Positions 33,733 through 43,151 are shown, counted from the stretch's first letter. The stretch is 64,000 nucleotides of DNA from Stenotrophomonas nitritireducens (GCF_001700965.1 NZ_CP016756.1:2966501-3030500); one strand, 5' to 3'. Numbers and translations are program-made. The notes: generated from the sequence alone by a model not told the origin.

Positions 33733-35214
33733 TCAGGGGCGCGATAAGCAGACCACAACCAGTCCATCGTCAAGTTCGGCGCTCGAGTTGGTTGCCGGCC
33801 AAGACCCGGCAAGCGGGGATGCGCAATACTCTTGGCTGCGTGTCAATTCCTGCTCGTCGGGGGGAAGTACCGGATACCCAATAAATTCCGAAATCGCCTT
33901 TGTCTTCGACCAGAGCGGCCAGTACGCGGAGATATTCATGTCTCCACGCACAGTAGACAGGCCGAAAGCATTATTGGGTCCTCCGATGATGGCGAGGTGT
34001 GTTCCTGGGGTCAGTGGGATACGCGCGACTAAAGAGGCTGCGAAAAGTGCATCACGCTTGTTCATTCTGACTTGCTCGGTGGCGACCAGATTTCCGATGC
34101 CCATAAAGGAAATCAAAATAATTGCAGAAGATGCGGTAACAAGACGATTTGCAATTGGTGAGGTAATAATAAGCGGTATTATGCAGGCGGCGAACGCCGG
34201 GATCAGTGCGATGGCGACCAATGTGCGTGGCATGGGCCAAAAATCCCTGCCTACGGAAATTATTCCTACACTGGAAATCAACGTAAGTATCCCAATAGCT
34301 GGCACTAGCGCAAATCGCCATGTACTACTTCCCTTAAGTAGTATTACAAACGACGTTGCAAGGACCAATCCGGCAATGAGCAATGATGTCAATGGTGCTG
34401 GTGAAATAAGGTCGACGTGGAGAAATTGCTTGATAACACCCAGTACCTCGATCACCCGCTTGGGTGCTTCCTCCCAGGTGATGAATGTGGCGCGCCCTGT
34501 AGCTGCGGTGCCTAGTGCCAAATTGAGCAATTTGGTCGCCATCATATAGGCGAGCACCGATATCGCGACGGTCGCCAGTTGGATTGCAAGTTTCCGCCGC
34601 TGGGCTGTAGTGGTTGTGCCGCTGCGTGGGGCAACTACTGCTAATAAGAGCTGCAGCAACCAAGCGATGGCAAGGAAATTCAGGAAGGACTGGTAGATCG
34701 TCAAGCCTGCAACTATCAATAGCAAGCCCATGGCCACACTTTTTCGTGTTCCTTGCCCTGCAATGTAATAGCCTGTGCATCCCAAAAGGGTAGCAGTCGC
34801 GTAAAACGGAACAGCATCCCTGAAAGTGAAAATTTCCGCTTGGTAGGGGTGGGAAAGAAACAGCAGGCTGCCTATTAGGATGAGGGCCCACGCATTGCCA
34901 AGTACCGAGCGGAATAGATAGAAAGCTGCAGCTGATAGTGCAGAAATGCCTAGCAATACATTTAGAGGTTGAAAGTAGGGTCCGTAAATGCCGAGCCCAC
35001 TCATTAATTTCATCAATACATAGGCGCCATGACGTCCTTGGCCTGCAAGGAACTCATAGGGAGGGAGTGCGGAGCCGTTGTTATATGCGTCGGTGGACAT
35101 CCCGATGTAGAAAATGAACGGTGCACGAATTGCCAGCATGGCTAGGAAAATTGACGCAACGCAGATAAGAGCAGGTCGCTCCTCTAAGTTTTTTATTACT
35201 GACCTACAATCCAT
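33733..35214 (-). CDS. GtrII-like polytopic membrane glycosyltransferase
   Basis: Encodes 493 residues with about 10 hydrophobic segments. An early lumenal loop with GMSTDAYNNGSALPP is followed by LFLSHPYQAEIFTFRDAVPFY and GLTIYQSFLNFLAIAWLLQ, similar to the GtrII family of phage- and serotype-conversion transferases. A soluble C-terminal tail of about 120 residues follows. GtrII-type enzymes take a sugar from undecaprenyl phosphate and add it to the O antigen on the periplasmic side. gtrA- and gtrB-like genes lie upstream in the same operon and would complete such a system. The family call rests on pattern memory and should be checked. The ATG at 35214 was chosen. Confidence 0.68.
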   Translation of the reverse strand: MDCRSVIKNLEERPALICVASIFLAMLAIRAPFIFYIGMSTDAYNNGSALPPYEFLAGQGRHGAYVLMKLMSGLGIYGPYFQPLNVLLGISALSAAAFYLFRSVLGNAWALILIGSLLFLSHPYQAEIFTFRDAVPFYATATLLGCTGYYIAGQGTRKSVAMGLLLIVAGLTIYQSFLNFLAIAWLLQLLLAVVAPRSGTTTTAQRRKLAIQLATVAISVLAYMMATKLLNLALGTAATGRATFITWEEAPKRVIEVLGVIKQFLHVDLISPAPLTSLLIAGLVLATSFVILLKGSSTWRFALVPAIGILTLISSVGIISVGRDFWPMPRTLVAIALIPAFAACIIPLIITSPIANRLVTASSAIILISFMGIGNLVATEQVRMNKRDALFAASLVARIPLTPGTHLAIIGGPNNAFGLSTVRGDMNISAYWPLWSKTKAISEFIGYPVLPPDEQELTRSQEYCASPLAGSWPATNSSAELDDGLVVVCLSRP

Positions 35215-35295
35215 TATCGACTCCAATTTACAGCTCTCCGGCTGGCTCTGACGGTTGCGGCGGCATTCGCTTGCGTACTACTACCGCAGAGATAT

Positions 35296-36087
35296 TCAAG
35301 TGGTGGGTAGGTTCTGTGCACTGACCCATTTGTCATAACCGATATCCTTCCAGGGCATGCCTCGATCAAACGTCTCGCGCCAAGGGTAGACCGGGGTGCC
35401 ATCGAATTTGGACTTGATGTCGCGAACACTTGCTACTTGCTTACCGGGATTGCCAACAACGACTGCTTCGGCCGGAACATTGGACCGGACGAGCGAAGAG
35501 GCTCCAATCAGTGCGTCCTTGCCAATGGTGACGCCGGGCAAAACCACTGACATGGTGGCCACCACGGCAAATTCTTCGATAGTGACGCCAACAAGCGTAT
35601 TGGATGGCGGATGTGGGTCATTGGTGAGGACAACATATGGGAAGATCCACACGTAGTCCTTGATGATGCTCTTGTGGCCGACGTGTACGTTGCTGTGCAA
35701 GCGAACATAGTTGCCGATCTCGCAATGGCCTTGAATATCAGACAGAGTGCCGATGCGTACGTGATGGCCTATGTTGGCTTGTTCACGGATAGTGACGCGG
35801 TGGCCGGTCTCGAAATGATCGCCGAAGTTACTGCCTGCATATACGATGGTGCCAGAGCGGATCAGCGAGTTGCGACCTATTGTCAGTACGGGATTGACGT
35901 AGGCGTCGCGCTCTGCATGGATTGCCACGTTCGGCTCACCGATGATGCAGTCCGGGCCGATGAAGGTGTCATCACCGATCTTGACGTTGTCGTAGACGAT
36001 CGTGCGCGCGCCGACAGTGACGTTCTGGCCGAGGCTGACGTTCTCGCCGATCAGTGCGGTGGGGTGGATGCCGAAATAGTTCTTCAT
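35296..36087 (-). CDS. Hexapeptide-repeat acyltransferase
   Basis: Encodes 263 residues made largely of left-handed beta-helix hexapeptides: HPTALIGENVSLGQNVTVGA, YDNVKIGDDTFIGPDCIIGE, RVTIREQANIGHHVRIG, and GVTIGKDALIGASSLVRSNV with a catalytic His-like HSNVHVGHKS. The C-terminal YPWRETFDRGMPWKDIGYD is outside the helix. It probably N- or O-acylates a nucleotide sugar. Because the wxcM-like gene upstream already carries an acetyltransferase domain, this second one may act on another sugar or on the polymer. Confidence 0.82.
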   Translation of the reverse strand: MKNYFGIHPTALIGENVSLGQNVTVGARTIVYDNVKIGDDTFIGPDCIIGEPNVAIHAERDAYVNPVLTIGRNSLIRSGTIVYAGSNFGDHFETGHRVTIREQANIGHHVRIGTLSDIQGHCEIGNYVRLHSNVHVGHKSIIKDYVWIFPYVVLTNDPHPPSNTLVGVTIEEFAVVATMSVVLPGVTIGKDALIGASSLVRSNVPAEAVVVGNPGKQVASVRDIKSKFDGTPVYPWRETFDRGMPWKDIGYDKWVSAQNLPTT

Positions 36088-36211
36088 AGTTGTGTCCCTG
36101 GGTTCTAGAGAGTTGCCTTCTCCCGCGGCGGCAACACAGCGGTCGGAGATCTGGAGATTCTCGCATGACAGACGGCTCCGATTCGGCTGCAGCTTTGATA
36201 ATCGCGCAGGG

Positions 36212-36610
36212 TCAGTTGTGCCGAGCGGGCTTGCGGCCTCCAGCCAACACCAGCCTGGAAAGAAGATAGGTCAGTGGCAAGGTCGCGCAAATTGAGATGA
36301 ACGGGGCAATCAGCGCGTCCACTCCGAAACGGGAGACCGAGACGTCCAGCACTACTGCGCCTGCGAAATAGGTGGCGATGTAGACCAGCGGAAACAGGAT
36401 GAGCTTACGCAGGGTGTAGTCGGTGCGAAACACGAACTTGGTGTTGATCACATAGCTGAGCAGGATGCCGGTGACAAAACTGATCGCGTAAGCTGCCTGA
36501 TACTCCATCACCAGCAGCAGAAGCCAGTACAAGATAAATGTGCTGCCGGTATTGAGCGCGCCACCTGCCAGAAATCGGGCGATGGTAGGTAGGGATTCGC
36601 GTAGGTTCAC
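36212..36610 (-). CDS. gtrA: GtrA-like membrane protein (sugar-lipid flippase family)
   Basis: Encodes 132 residues with four membrane segments and the family marks RFLAGGALNTGSTFILYWLL, SYVINTKFVFR and a basic C-terminus. GtrA-family proteins are thought to flip undecaprenyl-phosphate sugars across the inner membrane. The start overlaps the wxcM-like stop by ATGA, and the gtrB-like gene lies just upstream of that, consistent with one lipid-linked sugar pathway. Confidence 0.85.
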   Translation of the reverse strand: MNLRESLPTIARFLAGGALNTGSTFILYWLLLLVMEYQAAYAISFVTGILLSYVINTKFVFRTDYTLRKLILFPLVYIATYFAGAVVLDVSVSRFGVDALIAPFISICATLPLTYLLSRLVLAGGRKPARHN

Positions 36611-37539
36611 GCTTTGGCCGCGGCTGTCAGGGCGATGAACTCATCATAATGCCGGATGTACTCATCCGAGTCGTAGCCCTCTGAGGCGAATACGAGCAGC
36701 ACCGCGCCAGGAGAGTATTGATACTGGGTACCCCATATCATCGGCGGCAGATGCAGCCCGACGCTCGGCGAGTCCAGAGTAAATTCCTCTCGGCGGGTAC
36801 CGTCGTCGGCGAGCACGCGGACACTACCTTTGACGCAGATAAGAAACTGATGGCAGATACGATGTGCATGTTCGCCGCGAGTTTCCTGGCTGGGTACGTC
36901 GAACACGAGGAAGTAGCGTTTGGGTTGGAACGGCAGATCCTTGGAGAATTCACCTACGGACAGCGCGCCACGCAGATCCTGATAGCGCGGTAGTTTGTGC
37001 AGCTTTACCCCGGATACGTTGCAGTGCGGCGTTTCATCGCTGGACACAACAGTCGGGCGGGTCTGGTTCTTGCCGTCGGTGACGTAGCCCACGATGCGTG
37101 CCGGATTGCCCGCTACGATGGCGTTGGGCGGAACCGAACGGGTGATTACCGAACCCGCGCCGACCATGGCGCCGCTACCGATACGGACGCCTGGTAACAA
37201 GGTGGCATTGGCGCCGATTGATGCCCCTGCTTCGAGCACTGTCTCCGGGAAGCTGTCCAGGTGCTGGCCAGAACGCGGAAATCGATCGTTCGTGAAAGTG
37301 GCATTGGGGCCCACGAACACGTCATCCCCGAGTCGGGTGCCGTTCCACAACTGGACGCCAGATTTCACGGTTACACGGTTGCCGACCACGACATCGCCTT
37401 CGACGAATACGCCATCGCAGAGGTTGCAGTCCTCACCAATCACGGCACCTGGCAGCACGTGTACGAATGCCCAGATCTTGGTACCACTGCCAATCTTGTC
37501 GGATTCGCAAAGTGCATTGGGATGGCAGTAGAAGCTCAT
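36607..37539 (-). CDS. wxcM: WxcM-like bifunctional acetyltransferase / dTDP-sugar 3,4-ketoisomerase
   Basis: Encodes 310 residues. Residues 1-about 160 are hexapeptide repeats (GSGTKIWAFVHVLPGAVIGE, CDGVFVEGDVVVGNRVTVKS) ending SVPPNAIVAGNPARIVGYV. From about 185 a cupin of the FdtA/QdtA type follows: LRGALSVGEFSKDLPF, RYFLVFDVPSQETRGEHAH, HQFLICVKGSVRVL and LHLPPMIWGTQYQY. The cupin should convert dTDP-4-keto-6-deoxyglucose to the 3-keto isomer, and the other domain should N-acetylate the 3-amino product made by the neighbouring aminotransferase. Whether the product is Fuc3NAc or Qui3NAc cannot be told by eye. WxcM of Xanthomonas campestris has the same two domains. Overlaps by ATGA on both sides. 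Confidence 0.9.
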   Translation of the reverse strand: MSFYCHPNALCESDKIGSGTKIWAFVHVLPGAVIGEDCNLCDGVFVEGDVVVGNRVTVKSGVQLWNGTRLGDDVFVGPNATFTNDRFPRSGQHLDSFPETVLEAGASIGANATLLPGVRIGSGAMVGAGSVITRSVPPNAIVAGNPARIVGYVTDGKNQTRPTVVSSDETPHCNVSGVKLHKLPRYQDLRGALSVGEFSKDLPFQPKRYFLVFDVPSQETRGEHAHRICHQFLICVKGSVRVLADDGTRREEFTLDSPSVGLHLPPMIWGTQYQYSPGAVLLVFASEGYDSDEYIRHYDEFIALTAAAKA

Positions 37540-38495
37540 GGATGATGTTCCGGGAAGGTTTCCAGCGATTGCAGGATGGACAGCGGACGTGCCTTGGTAT
37601 TCTCGAAGGTCCGCCATGCGTAAGCACCCACCACGCCCAAGCCGAGCGAGTTGAGTGCGCCGAAGAAAAGGATAGTCACCATGGTGCCCGCGTAGCCAGG
37701 TACCGCGACCAGTCCCGAGAGTTTGGCGCCCAGGATAAGGATAGACAGCCCAATGGCGGCGATCAGTGCCAATGTGCCGATGGCCATCAGTAGGCGAACC
37801 GGTAGGTCGGTAAAGGCGAAGACACTGTCAGACAGGTAGCGCAGTTTCTTCTTCAGCGTCCATGCGCTCTTGCCGTGTTCGCGGCGGAGCCGTTGGTATG
37901 AGACGAATGCACGTCGCCCACCGAGCCAGAACAGCTGTGCCAGCAGGCTGGTGTTGCTTTCTTTAAGCTGCAGCAAGCGATCACGCATGTCCGAGGTGAC
38001 CGCGAAGATGTCCACGCCGCCCTTTGGAATGTCCGGCATCACGAAGCGTCGGTACAGCGACCAGAAAGTACCCGATGCCAGCTTGGAGAGACCTGGGTCC
38101 TCACGTGATTCGCGCACGCCCATGGCAATGTCCTTGTCCCCCGGCAGGAGCGCCTTGAACAGATCGAGCACCAACGCAGGCGGCTCCTGCAGGTCAGCAG
38201 CCATCACTGCGATGACCGAGCCATTGGCGTGTTCAAGGCCGACCCGGATTGCCGAGAACGCGCCGAAGTTACGCGAAAGCGCAATCAGCTGAGCATCGAA
38301 GCCTGCCGAGGGAAGTTGATCGTGCAGGCGCGCATAGCTCTGATCAGGGCTGCCGTCGACAACAAACACAGCCTCGAACGGAACGCCGACCTCCTGCTTG
38401 ATCGACGCCAACGCGGCGATCAGTGGTGTAATCGAGCCTTCGTTGCCGTAAACCGGGACAACGACCGTTAGCGAGGGGCTCAGAAGCGGTTGCAT
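37536..38495 (-). CDS. gtrB: GtrB-like polyprenyl-phosphate glycosyltransferase
   Basis: Encodes 319 residues. A GT2 domain of the dolichol-phosphate-mannose synthase type occupies about 1-230 (LTVVVPVYGNEGSI, FVVDGSPDQSY, ALSRNFGAFSAIRVGLEHA, VMAADLQEPP with the DxQ-like catalytic site). Two C-terminal membrane helices follow (LLMAIGTLALIAAIGLSILI; a second near 275-295). This is the GtrB layout: it moves a sugar from a nucleotide donor to undecaprenyl phosphate. In this operon the donor is more likely the dTDP-3-acetamido sugar than UDP-glucose. The X. campestris wxcL gene may be its counterpart. Its start overlaps the aminotransferase stop by 16 bases and its stop overlaps wxcM by ATGA. 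Confidence 0.85.
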   Translation of the reverse strand: MQPLLSPSLTVVVPVYGNEGSITPLIAALASIKQEVGVPFEAVFVVDGSPDQSYARLHDQLPSAGFDAQLIALSRNFGAFSAIRVGLEHANGSVIAVMAADLQEPPALVLDLFKALLPGDKDIAMGVRESREDPGLSKLASGTFWSLYRRFVMPDIPKGGVDIFAVTSDMRDRLLQLKESNTSLLAQLFWLGGRRAFVSYQRLRREHGKSAWTLKKKLRYLSDSVFAFTDLPVRLLMAIGTLALIAAIGLSILILGAKLSGLVAVPGYAGTMVTILFFGALNSLGLGVVGAYAWRTFENTKARPLSILQSLETFPEHHP

Positions 38496-39583
38496 GCGTC
38501 GATGACTCGATCGATTTCGGAATCCGTCAGTTCGGGGAAGCAAGGCAGGGTGAGCACGACAGTGCAGTCCAGCTCGGTCTGCGGCAATGCGACGTGGTCG
38601 AAACGACCGGCGTGGCAGGGCTGCTTGTGGTCGGCGATCGGGTAATGCACATCGGTCTGGATGCCGTTGTCGGTGAGATGTTTCTGCAGTGCTGCGCGTG
38701 CATCGGTGCGGATGACATACAGGTGGGCAACATAGTCCTGGCCGGCACTGGTATTGGTGCGGATCCGGGGATTGGAGATGCTGGCTCTATAGCGTTCGGC
38801 GACGTGGCGGCGGTTTTGGTTCCACTGGTCCAGATGCGGAAGCATCAGCAGCAGCATGCTGGCCTGAATCTCATCCAGCCGGCTGTTACGTCCGCCCGCG
38901 ATGCCATTGGTGTACTTCTGGGTCCAGCCATACTGGCGCAGCATGCGTACGCGATCGGCCAGGTCGGCGCGACCGGTGACTACCGCACCACCATCGCCCA
39001 AGGCGCCGAGGTTCTTGGTTGGGTAGAAGCTGAAACTGGCGATGTCGCCGAAGGAGCCGGCCATGCCATTGCCGTTGCGGGCCCCATGCGCCTGAGCGCA
39101 GTCTTCCACCAAGCCCACACCATGCGCCTTGCACAGAGCGGCGATGGGCTCGATATCGGCCAACTGACCGTACAAGTGGGTAACAATGACGGCCTTGATG
39201 CCGCCGTTGGCCAGCGCCGCCTTCAGTTTGGCCGGATCCATGGTCGCGCTGTCGGCGCTAATGTCGATGAAGACTGGTTCGGCGCCACAGGCCAGTACAG
39301 CCGAGGTTCCGTACATCGCCGCGTTGGCCACAACTGCAACGCGGTCCGTACTGTTCACGTCCAGTGCTCGCAACGACAGCTCCAACGCATCGGTGCCATT
39401 GGCAACGCTGATGCAATGATCGACCCCGCAATACGTGGCGAAGGCGGATTCGAAAGCGCGGACGTTCGGGCCGAGCACGTAATAGCCGCTTCCGACTACT
39501 TCGGTGGCGGCTGCCGCGAGGGCATCCTTCAGTGGCTCGATATGACGGGAGAGGGAATTGACAGGAATGGCTTCAAGCGTCAT
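38480..39583 (-). CDS. fdtB: dTDP-3-amino-3,6-dideoxyhexose transaminase (DegT family)
   Basis: Encodes 367 residues. The sugar-aminotransferase motifs are NGTDALELSLRAL, YGTSAVLACGAEPVFIDI, VTHLYGQLADIEPI, VEDCAQAHGARNG and the PLP lysine in FSFYPTKNLGALGDGGAVV. RNSRLDEIQASML and the late TDVHYPIADHKQP are typical of FdtB/QdtB. It would aminate dTDP-3-keto-6-deoxyhexose at C3, after the WxcM cupin and before the acetyltransferase. X. campestris wxcK is a plausible counterpart. Two starts are possible (39583 or 39613); neither has a clear ribosome-binding site. It is the first gene of the minus-strand O-antigen operon. Confidence 0.88.
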   Translation of the reverse strand: MTLEAIPVNSLSRHIEPLKDALAAAATEVVGSGYYVLGPNVRAFESAFATYCGVDHCISVANGTDALELSLRALDVNSTDRVAVVANAAMYGTSAVLACGAEPVFIDISADSATMDPAKLKAALANGGIKAVIVTHLYGQLADIEPIAALCKAHGVGLVEDCAQAHGARNGNGMAGSFGDIASFSFYPTKNLGALGDGGAVVTGRADLADRVRMLRQYGWTQKYTNGIAGGRNSRLDEIQASMLLLMLPHLDQWNQNRRHVAERYRASISNPRIRTNTSAGQDYVAHLYVIRTDARAALQKHLTDNGIQTDVHYPIADHKQPCHAGRFDHVALPQTELDCTVVLTLPCFPELTDSEIDRVIDACNRF

Positions 39584-40130
39584 TGAGATGGTTTCTGCGG
39601 TGGTTGAAGCCATTGGAAGCTAGGTTCCAAGTGCGCTTCTTGTGGGCGCACCGGCGGATGATTGCCAGGGCTGGGCGATGGGCGGTTGATTGTAACCATT
39701 CCTGAAGCAATGGCTTCAGTGGCAACGGGACCGCTTACCAAGCCTTCAACGATGAGCCGAGGGCCTGCAGGGGTATTCCGCAGGAATCGCGTGTCCGCCC
39801 GGGTTCACATCCCGTTTTTTTTTACCGAGCCTGGCGGATCGCGGTCTGCGAATAGCTTTTCATCGCTATTGCCACCGAGTCAGAGTTTCATCGAAAGCAG
39901 AGTGGATGGGCTACTTCCATGCCGTGACACCGTAGTCTTCATTTGGCTTTCAGCCCTGCATCTCCACGAGATCGATGGACATCGCTCGCGTGGAGGACTG
40001 GATCAGTGCAGATGAGATCGGCTGGGTGGGTGGCGGAGGCGGCACTACTTCAGGCTGGCAAGCGTTCAAACCAAGCAGACATGGGAGCGGGCAGCAGGGG
40101 TATTCATGGCAGCCGTCTCAGTCTGAGTAG
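39584..40130 (-). other. Intergenic region between etfA and the O-antigen operon
   Basis: About 550 bases with no conserved reading frame in any direction. The nine-gene minus-strand O-antigen operon must start here. An AT-rich stretch with nine or more T residues lies near 39812-39822. No JUMPstart element was clearly recognised, though the minus-strand ggtggcaatagcg near 39880 is weakly similar. Confidence 0.5.
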
Positions 40131-40131
40131 T

Positions 40132-40162
40132 GAAGTCGCCACCTCTATGGGGTGGCGACTTC
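40132..40162 (-). terminator. Hairpin after etfA
   Basis: A 12-bp perfect stem (gaagtcgccacc / ggtggcgacttc) with a 7-nt loop lies 6 bases past the etfA stop. The T-run is missing, but position and strength fit a terminator that separates etfBA from the O-antigen operon. Confidence 0.65.
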
Positions 40163-40167
40163 CGGTA

Positions 40168-41103
40168 TTACAGCGCCGCTTCCAGCTCCGGCAGCAAGGT
40201 GAACAAATCCCCCACCAACCCGATATCCGCAATCTCAAAGATCGGCGCATCGCCGTCCTTGTTGATGGCGACGATGGTGCCGGCGTCCTTGATGCCGGTC
40301 AGGTGCTGGATGGCGCCGGAGATGCCCACTGCGATGTACAGCTCCGGGGCGATGATCTTGCCGGTCTGGCCGACCTGCATGTCGCTGGGCACATAGCCGG
40401 CGTCCACCGCGGCGCGCGAGGCACCGACGCCGGCGCCGAGCTTGTCGGCCAGCTGGTAGATCACCTTGAAGTTCTCTTCCGAGCCGACGCCGCGGCCGCC
40501 GGAGACCACGCGCTTGGCGCTCTGCAGGTCCGGACGGTCGCTCTTGCCGGCGGCCAGGCCGATGAAACGGGTGTGGCCGGGCAGGGCGGCGTCGATGGCC
40601 AGGGCTTCGACCGGGGCGCTGTTGCCCTTGGCCGCTTCCGGCCAGGAGGCGGCACGCACGGTGGCCACGACCACCTGATCGGCGGGAGCTTCCACGGTGA
40701 TGATGGCGTTGCCGGCGTAGATCGGGCGCTTGAAGGTGTGGCTGCCTTCCACGGCCATCAGGTCCGAGACCTGGTTGACGCCGAGCAGGGCGGCCACGGC
40801 CGGCATCAGATCCTTGCCGGTGGTGGTCGACGGGCCGAAGACGTGGCTGTAGCCAGCGGCGGTCTTGGCGATCTGCGGCGCCTGCACCTGTGCCAGGGCG
40901 TGTTCGTTGGCTGGGTTGGCGACGGTCAGCACCTTGCTGACGCCGGCGATCTGCGCGGCTTCAGCGGCAATGGCAGCCGGGTCGGCGGCCAGTACCAGTA
41001 CATCGATATCGCCGCCTACGGCGGTCGCGGCCGAAACGGTCTTGGCGACGGCGCTGTTGAGCTTGCCGTCCAGGTGTTCGGCGATGACGAGAATCTTGGC
41101 CAT
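40168..41103 (-). CDS. etfA: Electron transfer flavoprotein alpha subunit
   Basis: Encodes 311 residues. The N-terminal [15 protein letters not shown] and the C-terminal FAD domain with [50 protein letters not shown] and [19 protein letters not shown] are clear EtfA. With EtfB it carries electrons from acyl-CoA and related dehydrogenases to the ubiquinone pool. The start overlaps the etfB stop (TAATG). In Xanthomonas etfA borders the O-antigen locus, as here. Confidence 0.96.
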   Translation of the reverse strand: MAKILVIAEHLDGKLNSAVAKTVSAATAVGGDIDVLVLAADPAAIAAEAAQIAGVSKVLTVANPANEHALAQVQAPQIAKTAAGYSHVFGPSTTTGKDLMPAVAALLGVNQVSDLMAVEGSHTFKRPIYAGNAIITVEAPADQVVVATVRAASWPEAAKGNSAPVEALAIDAALPGHTRFIGLAAGKSDRPDLQSAKRVVSGGRGVGSEENFKVIYQLADKLGAGVGASRAAVDAGYVPSDMQVGQTGKIIAPELYIAVGISGAIQHLTGIKDAGTIVAINKDGDAPIFEIADIGLVGDLFTLLPELEAAL

Positions 41104-41849
41104 TACAACAACCCCTTCTGCTTGAGTGCGGCCACCAGTTCGGCGGCATCCTTCACCATCACGCCCTTGCTGCGCTTGGCAGGTGCGGCGTAGTGGGTGG
41201 TCTTGAACGTGTCGGCGGCTTCGACGCCCAGGTCGGCCAGCTGCAGGGTTTCCAGCGGCTTGGCCTTGGCCTTCATGATGTCCGGCAGCTTGATGAAGCG
41301 TGGCTCGTTCAGGCGCAGATCGGTGGTGATAACGGCCGGCAGGTCGACTTCCAGCGTTTCCAGGCCGGCGTCGACTTCACGGGTGACCGTGGCCTTGCCG
41401 TCGGCGATCTCAATCTTGGAGGCGAAGGTGGCCTGCGGACGCGCCCACAGCGTGGCCAGCATCTGGCCGGTCTGGTTGGCGTCGTCGTCGATGGCCTGCT
41501 TGCCGAGGATGACCAGGTCCGGCTGTTCCTTTTCGACCAGCTTGAGCAGGGTACGGGCGGCGGTCAGCGGCTGGATGGCCTGGTCGGTGACCACGTGGAT
41601 GGCACGGTTGGCGCCCATGGCCAGGCCGTTGCGCAGGTGCGCCTGGGCGTCGGCCGGGGCGATGGTGGCGACCACCACTTCCGTGGCGATGCCCTTGTCG
41701 CGCAGGCGCAGGGCTTCTTCCAGGGCGATTTCGTCGAACGGGTTCGGCGAGAGCTTGACGCCATCGGTGACCACGCCGGAGCCATCCGGCTTGACTTGAA
41801 TGCGGACGTTGTAGTCCACCACGCGCTTGTACGCGACGAGGATTTTCAT
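41103..41849 (-). CDS. etfB: Electron transfer flavoprotein beta subunit
   Basis: Encodes 248 residues: MKILVAYKRVVDYNVRIQVK, NPFDEIALEEALRLRDKG, AMGANRAIHV, ILGKQAIDDDANQTGQMLA and TTDLRLNEPRFIKLPDIMKA are the usual EtfB blocks, including the AMP-binding region. The ATG at 41849 gives the standard N-terminus; the frame upstream is not conserved. First gene of the etfBA operon, divergent from rmlB. Confidence 0.96.
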   Translation of the reverse strand: MKILVAYKRVVDYNVRIQVKPDGSGVVTDGVKLSPNPFDEIALEEALRLRDKGIATEVVVATIAPADAQAHLRNGLAMGANRAIHVVTDQAIQPLTAARTLLKLVEKEQPDLVILGKQAIDDDANQTGQMLATLWARPQATFASKIEIADGKATVTREVDAGLETLEVDLPAVITTDLRLNEPRFIKLPDIMKAKAKPLETLQLADLGVEAADTFKTTHYAAPAKRSKGVMVKDAAELVAALKQKGLL

Positions 41850-42052
41850 GTGCTGCGGGGTCCTTCGGTTGCTGATGGGGGCCGGTGCGGGCCGGGGGCA
41901 GAATTTTCTCGATTCTAGCCGGGTTGATAGGTCCGTGCGAATGCGTATGGAAGCATTCGTTTCCACTTAAATGTCCGGACAAAGTGTGACTACTGCAGCT
42001 TCGTTGTCAATGGTGCAGGTCTGGCAGTGGAGCCCGTTATATCCTTGTGGGG

Positions 42053-42078
42053 ATTGTTTGCTGCCCAGCAAACGCAAT
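42053..42078 (+). promoter_or_regulatory. Inverted repeat in the rmlB leader
   Basis: attgtttgctg and its near-complement cagcaaacgcaat flank a 2-base centre 18 bases before the rmlB GTG. It could be a leader hairpin limiting translation or a regulator-binding palindrome; no factor is known to me. Confidence 0.45.
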
Positions 42079-42095
42079 AACGGGAGAATCACCGC

Positions 42096-43151
42096 GTGAC
42101 CACATGGCTTGTGACCGGCGGCGCCGGCTTTATCGGCGGCAATTTTGTATTGGAAGCTGTAGCAAAGGGTATCCGGGTCATCAATCTGGATGCATTGACC
42201 TATGCCGGCAACCTGAAGACGCTGGACGGCCTGCAGGGCAACCCGGACCACGTTTTCGTCCACGGCGATATTGGCGACCGTGAGCTGGTGGCGCGCCTGC
42301 TGGCCGAGCACCGCCCCGACGCGGTGCTGAACTTTGCTGCCGAGAGCCACGTGGACCGTTCTATTGATGGCCCGGGCGCCTTCATCCAGACCAATGTGGT
42401 TGGGACGCTTGGCCTTCTGGAGGCCGTGCGTGACTACTGGAAGGCGCTGCCGGCTGACAAGGCCGATACATTCCGCTTCCTGCATGTGTCCACCGATGAG
42501 GTCTACGGCACGCTGGGCGAAACCGGCCAGTTCACCGAAACCACGCCTTACGCCCCGAATTCTCCGTACTCGGCCTCCAAGGCGGCTTCCGACCATCTGG
42601 TGCGTGCCTTCCACCACACCTACGGCCTACCGGTGTTGACCACCAATTGCTCCAACAACTATGGGCCGTATCACTTCCCGGAGAAGCTGATTCCGCTGGT
42701 GATCGCCAAGGCCCTGGCCGGTGAGCCGCTGCCGGTATACGGCGATGGCAAGCAGGTGCGTGACTGGTTGTTCGTGGCCGATCACTGTGAAGCAATCCGC
42801 ACCGTATTGGCCAAGGGGAAGGTCGGCGAAACCTATAACGTCGGCGGAAATTCCGAGAAGCAGAACATCGAAGTGGTGCAGGCGATCTGCGCGCTGCTGG
42901 ATGCGCGCTGTCCGCGCGCCGACGGCAAGCCGCGCCACGAGCAGATCACGTATGTCACTGATCGTCCCGGCCATGATCGCCGCTATGCTATCGATGCGTC
43001 CAAACTCAAGAACGACCTGGGCTGGGAGCCGAAGCATAGCTTCGAGCAGGGGATTGGCTTCACTGTCGACTGGTATCTGGACAACCAGCAGTGGGTGAAT
43101 GGCGTACTGGACGGCAGCTACCGCCTGCAGCGCATCGGCACCGACGCCTGA
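42096..43151 (+). CDS. rmlB: dTDP-glucose 4,6-dehydratase
   Basis: Encodes 351 residues. NAD-binding [26 protein letters not shown], the active-site [13 protein letters not shown] and the [14 protein letters not shown] catalytic Tyr/Lys are all present, followed by [18 protein letters not shown]. It makes dTDP-4-keto-6-deoxyglucose, the branch point for both dTDP-L-rhamnose (RmlCD) and the 3-amino sugar made by WxcM and FdtB. Translation begins at GTG. First gene of rmlBACD. Confidence 0.96.
   Translation: MTTWLVTGGAGFIGGNFVLEAVAKGIRVINLDALTYAGNLKTLDGLQGNPDHVFVHGDIGDRELVARLLAEHRPDAVLNFAAESHVDRSIDGPGAFIQTNVVGTLGLLEAVRDYWKALPADKADTFRFLHVSTDEVYGTLGETGQFTETTPYAPNSPYSASKAASDHLVRAFHHTYGLPVLTTNCSNNYGPYHFPEKLIPLVIAKALAGEPLPVYGDGKQVRDWLFVADHCEAIRTVLAKGKVGETYNVGGNSEKQNIEVVQAICALLDARCPRADGKPRHEQITYVTDRPGHDRRYAIDASKLKNDLGWEPKHSFEQGIGFTVDWYLDNQQWVNGVLDGSYRLQRIGTDA

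Noticed and set aside
39662..40015. 117-residue plus-strand frame in the etfA-fdtB gap
   Set aside because: No conserved motif, no ribosome-binding site, and composition unlike local genes.
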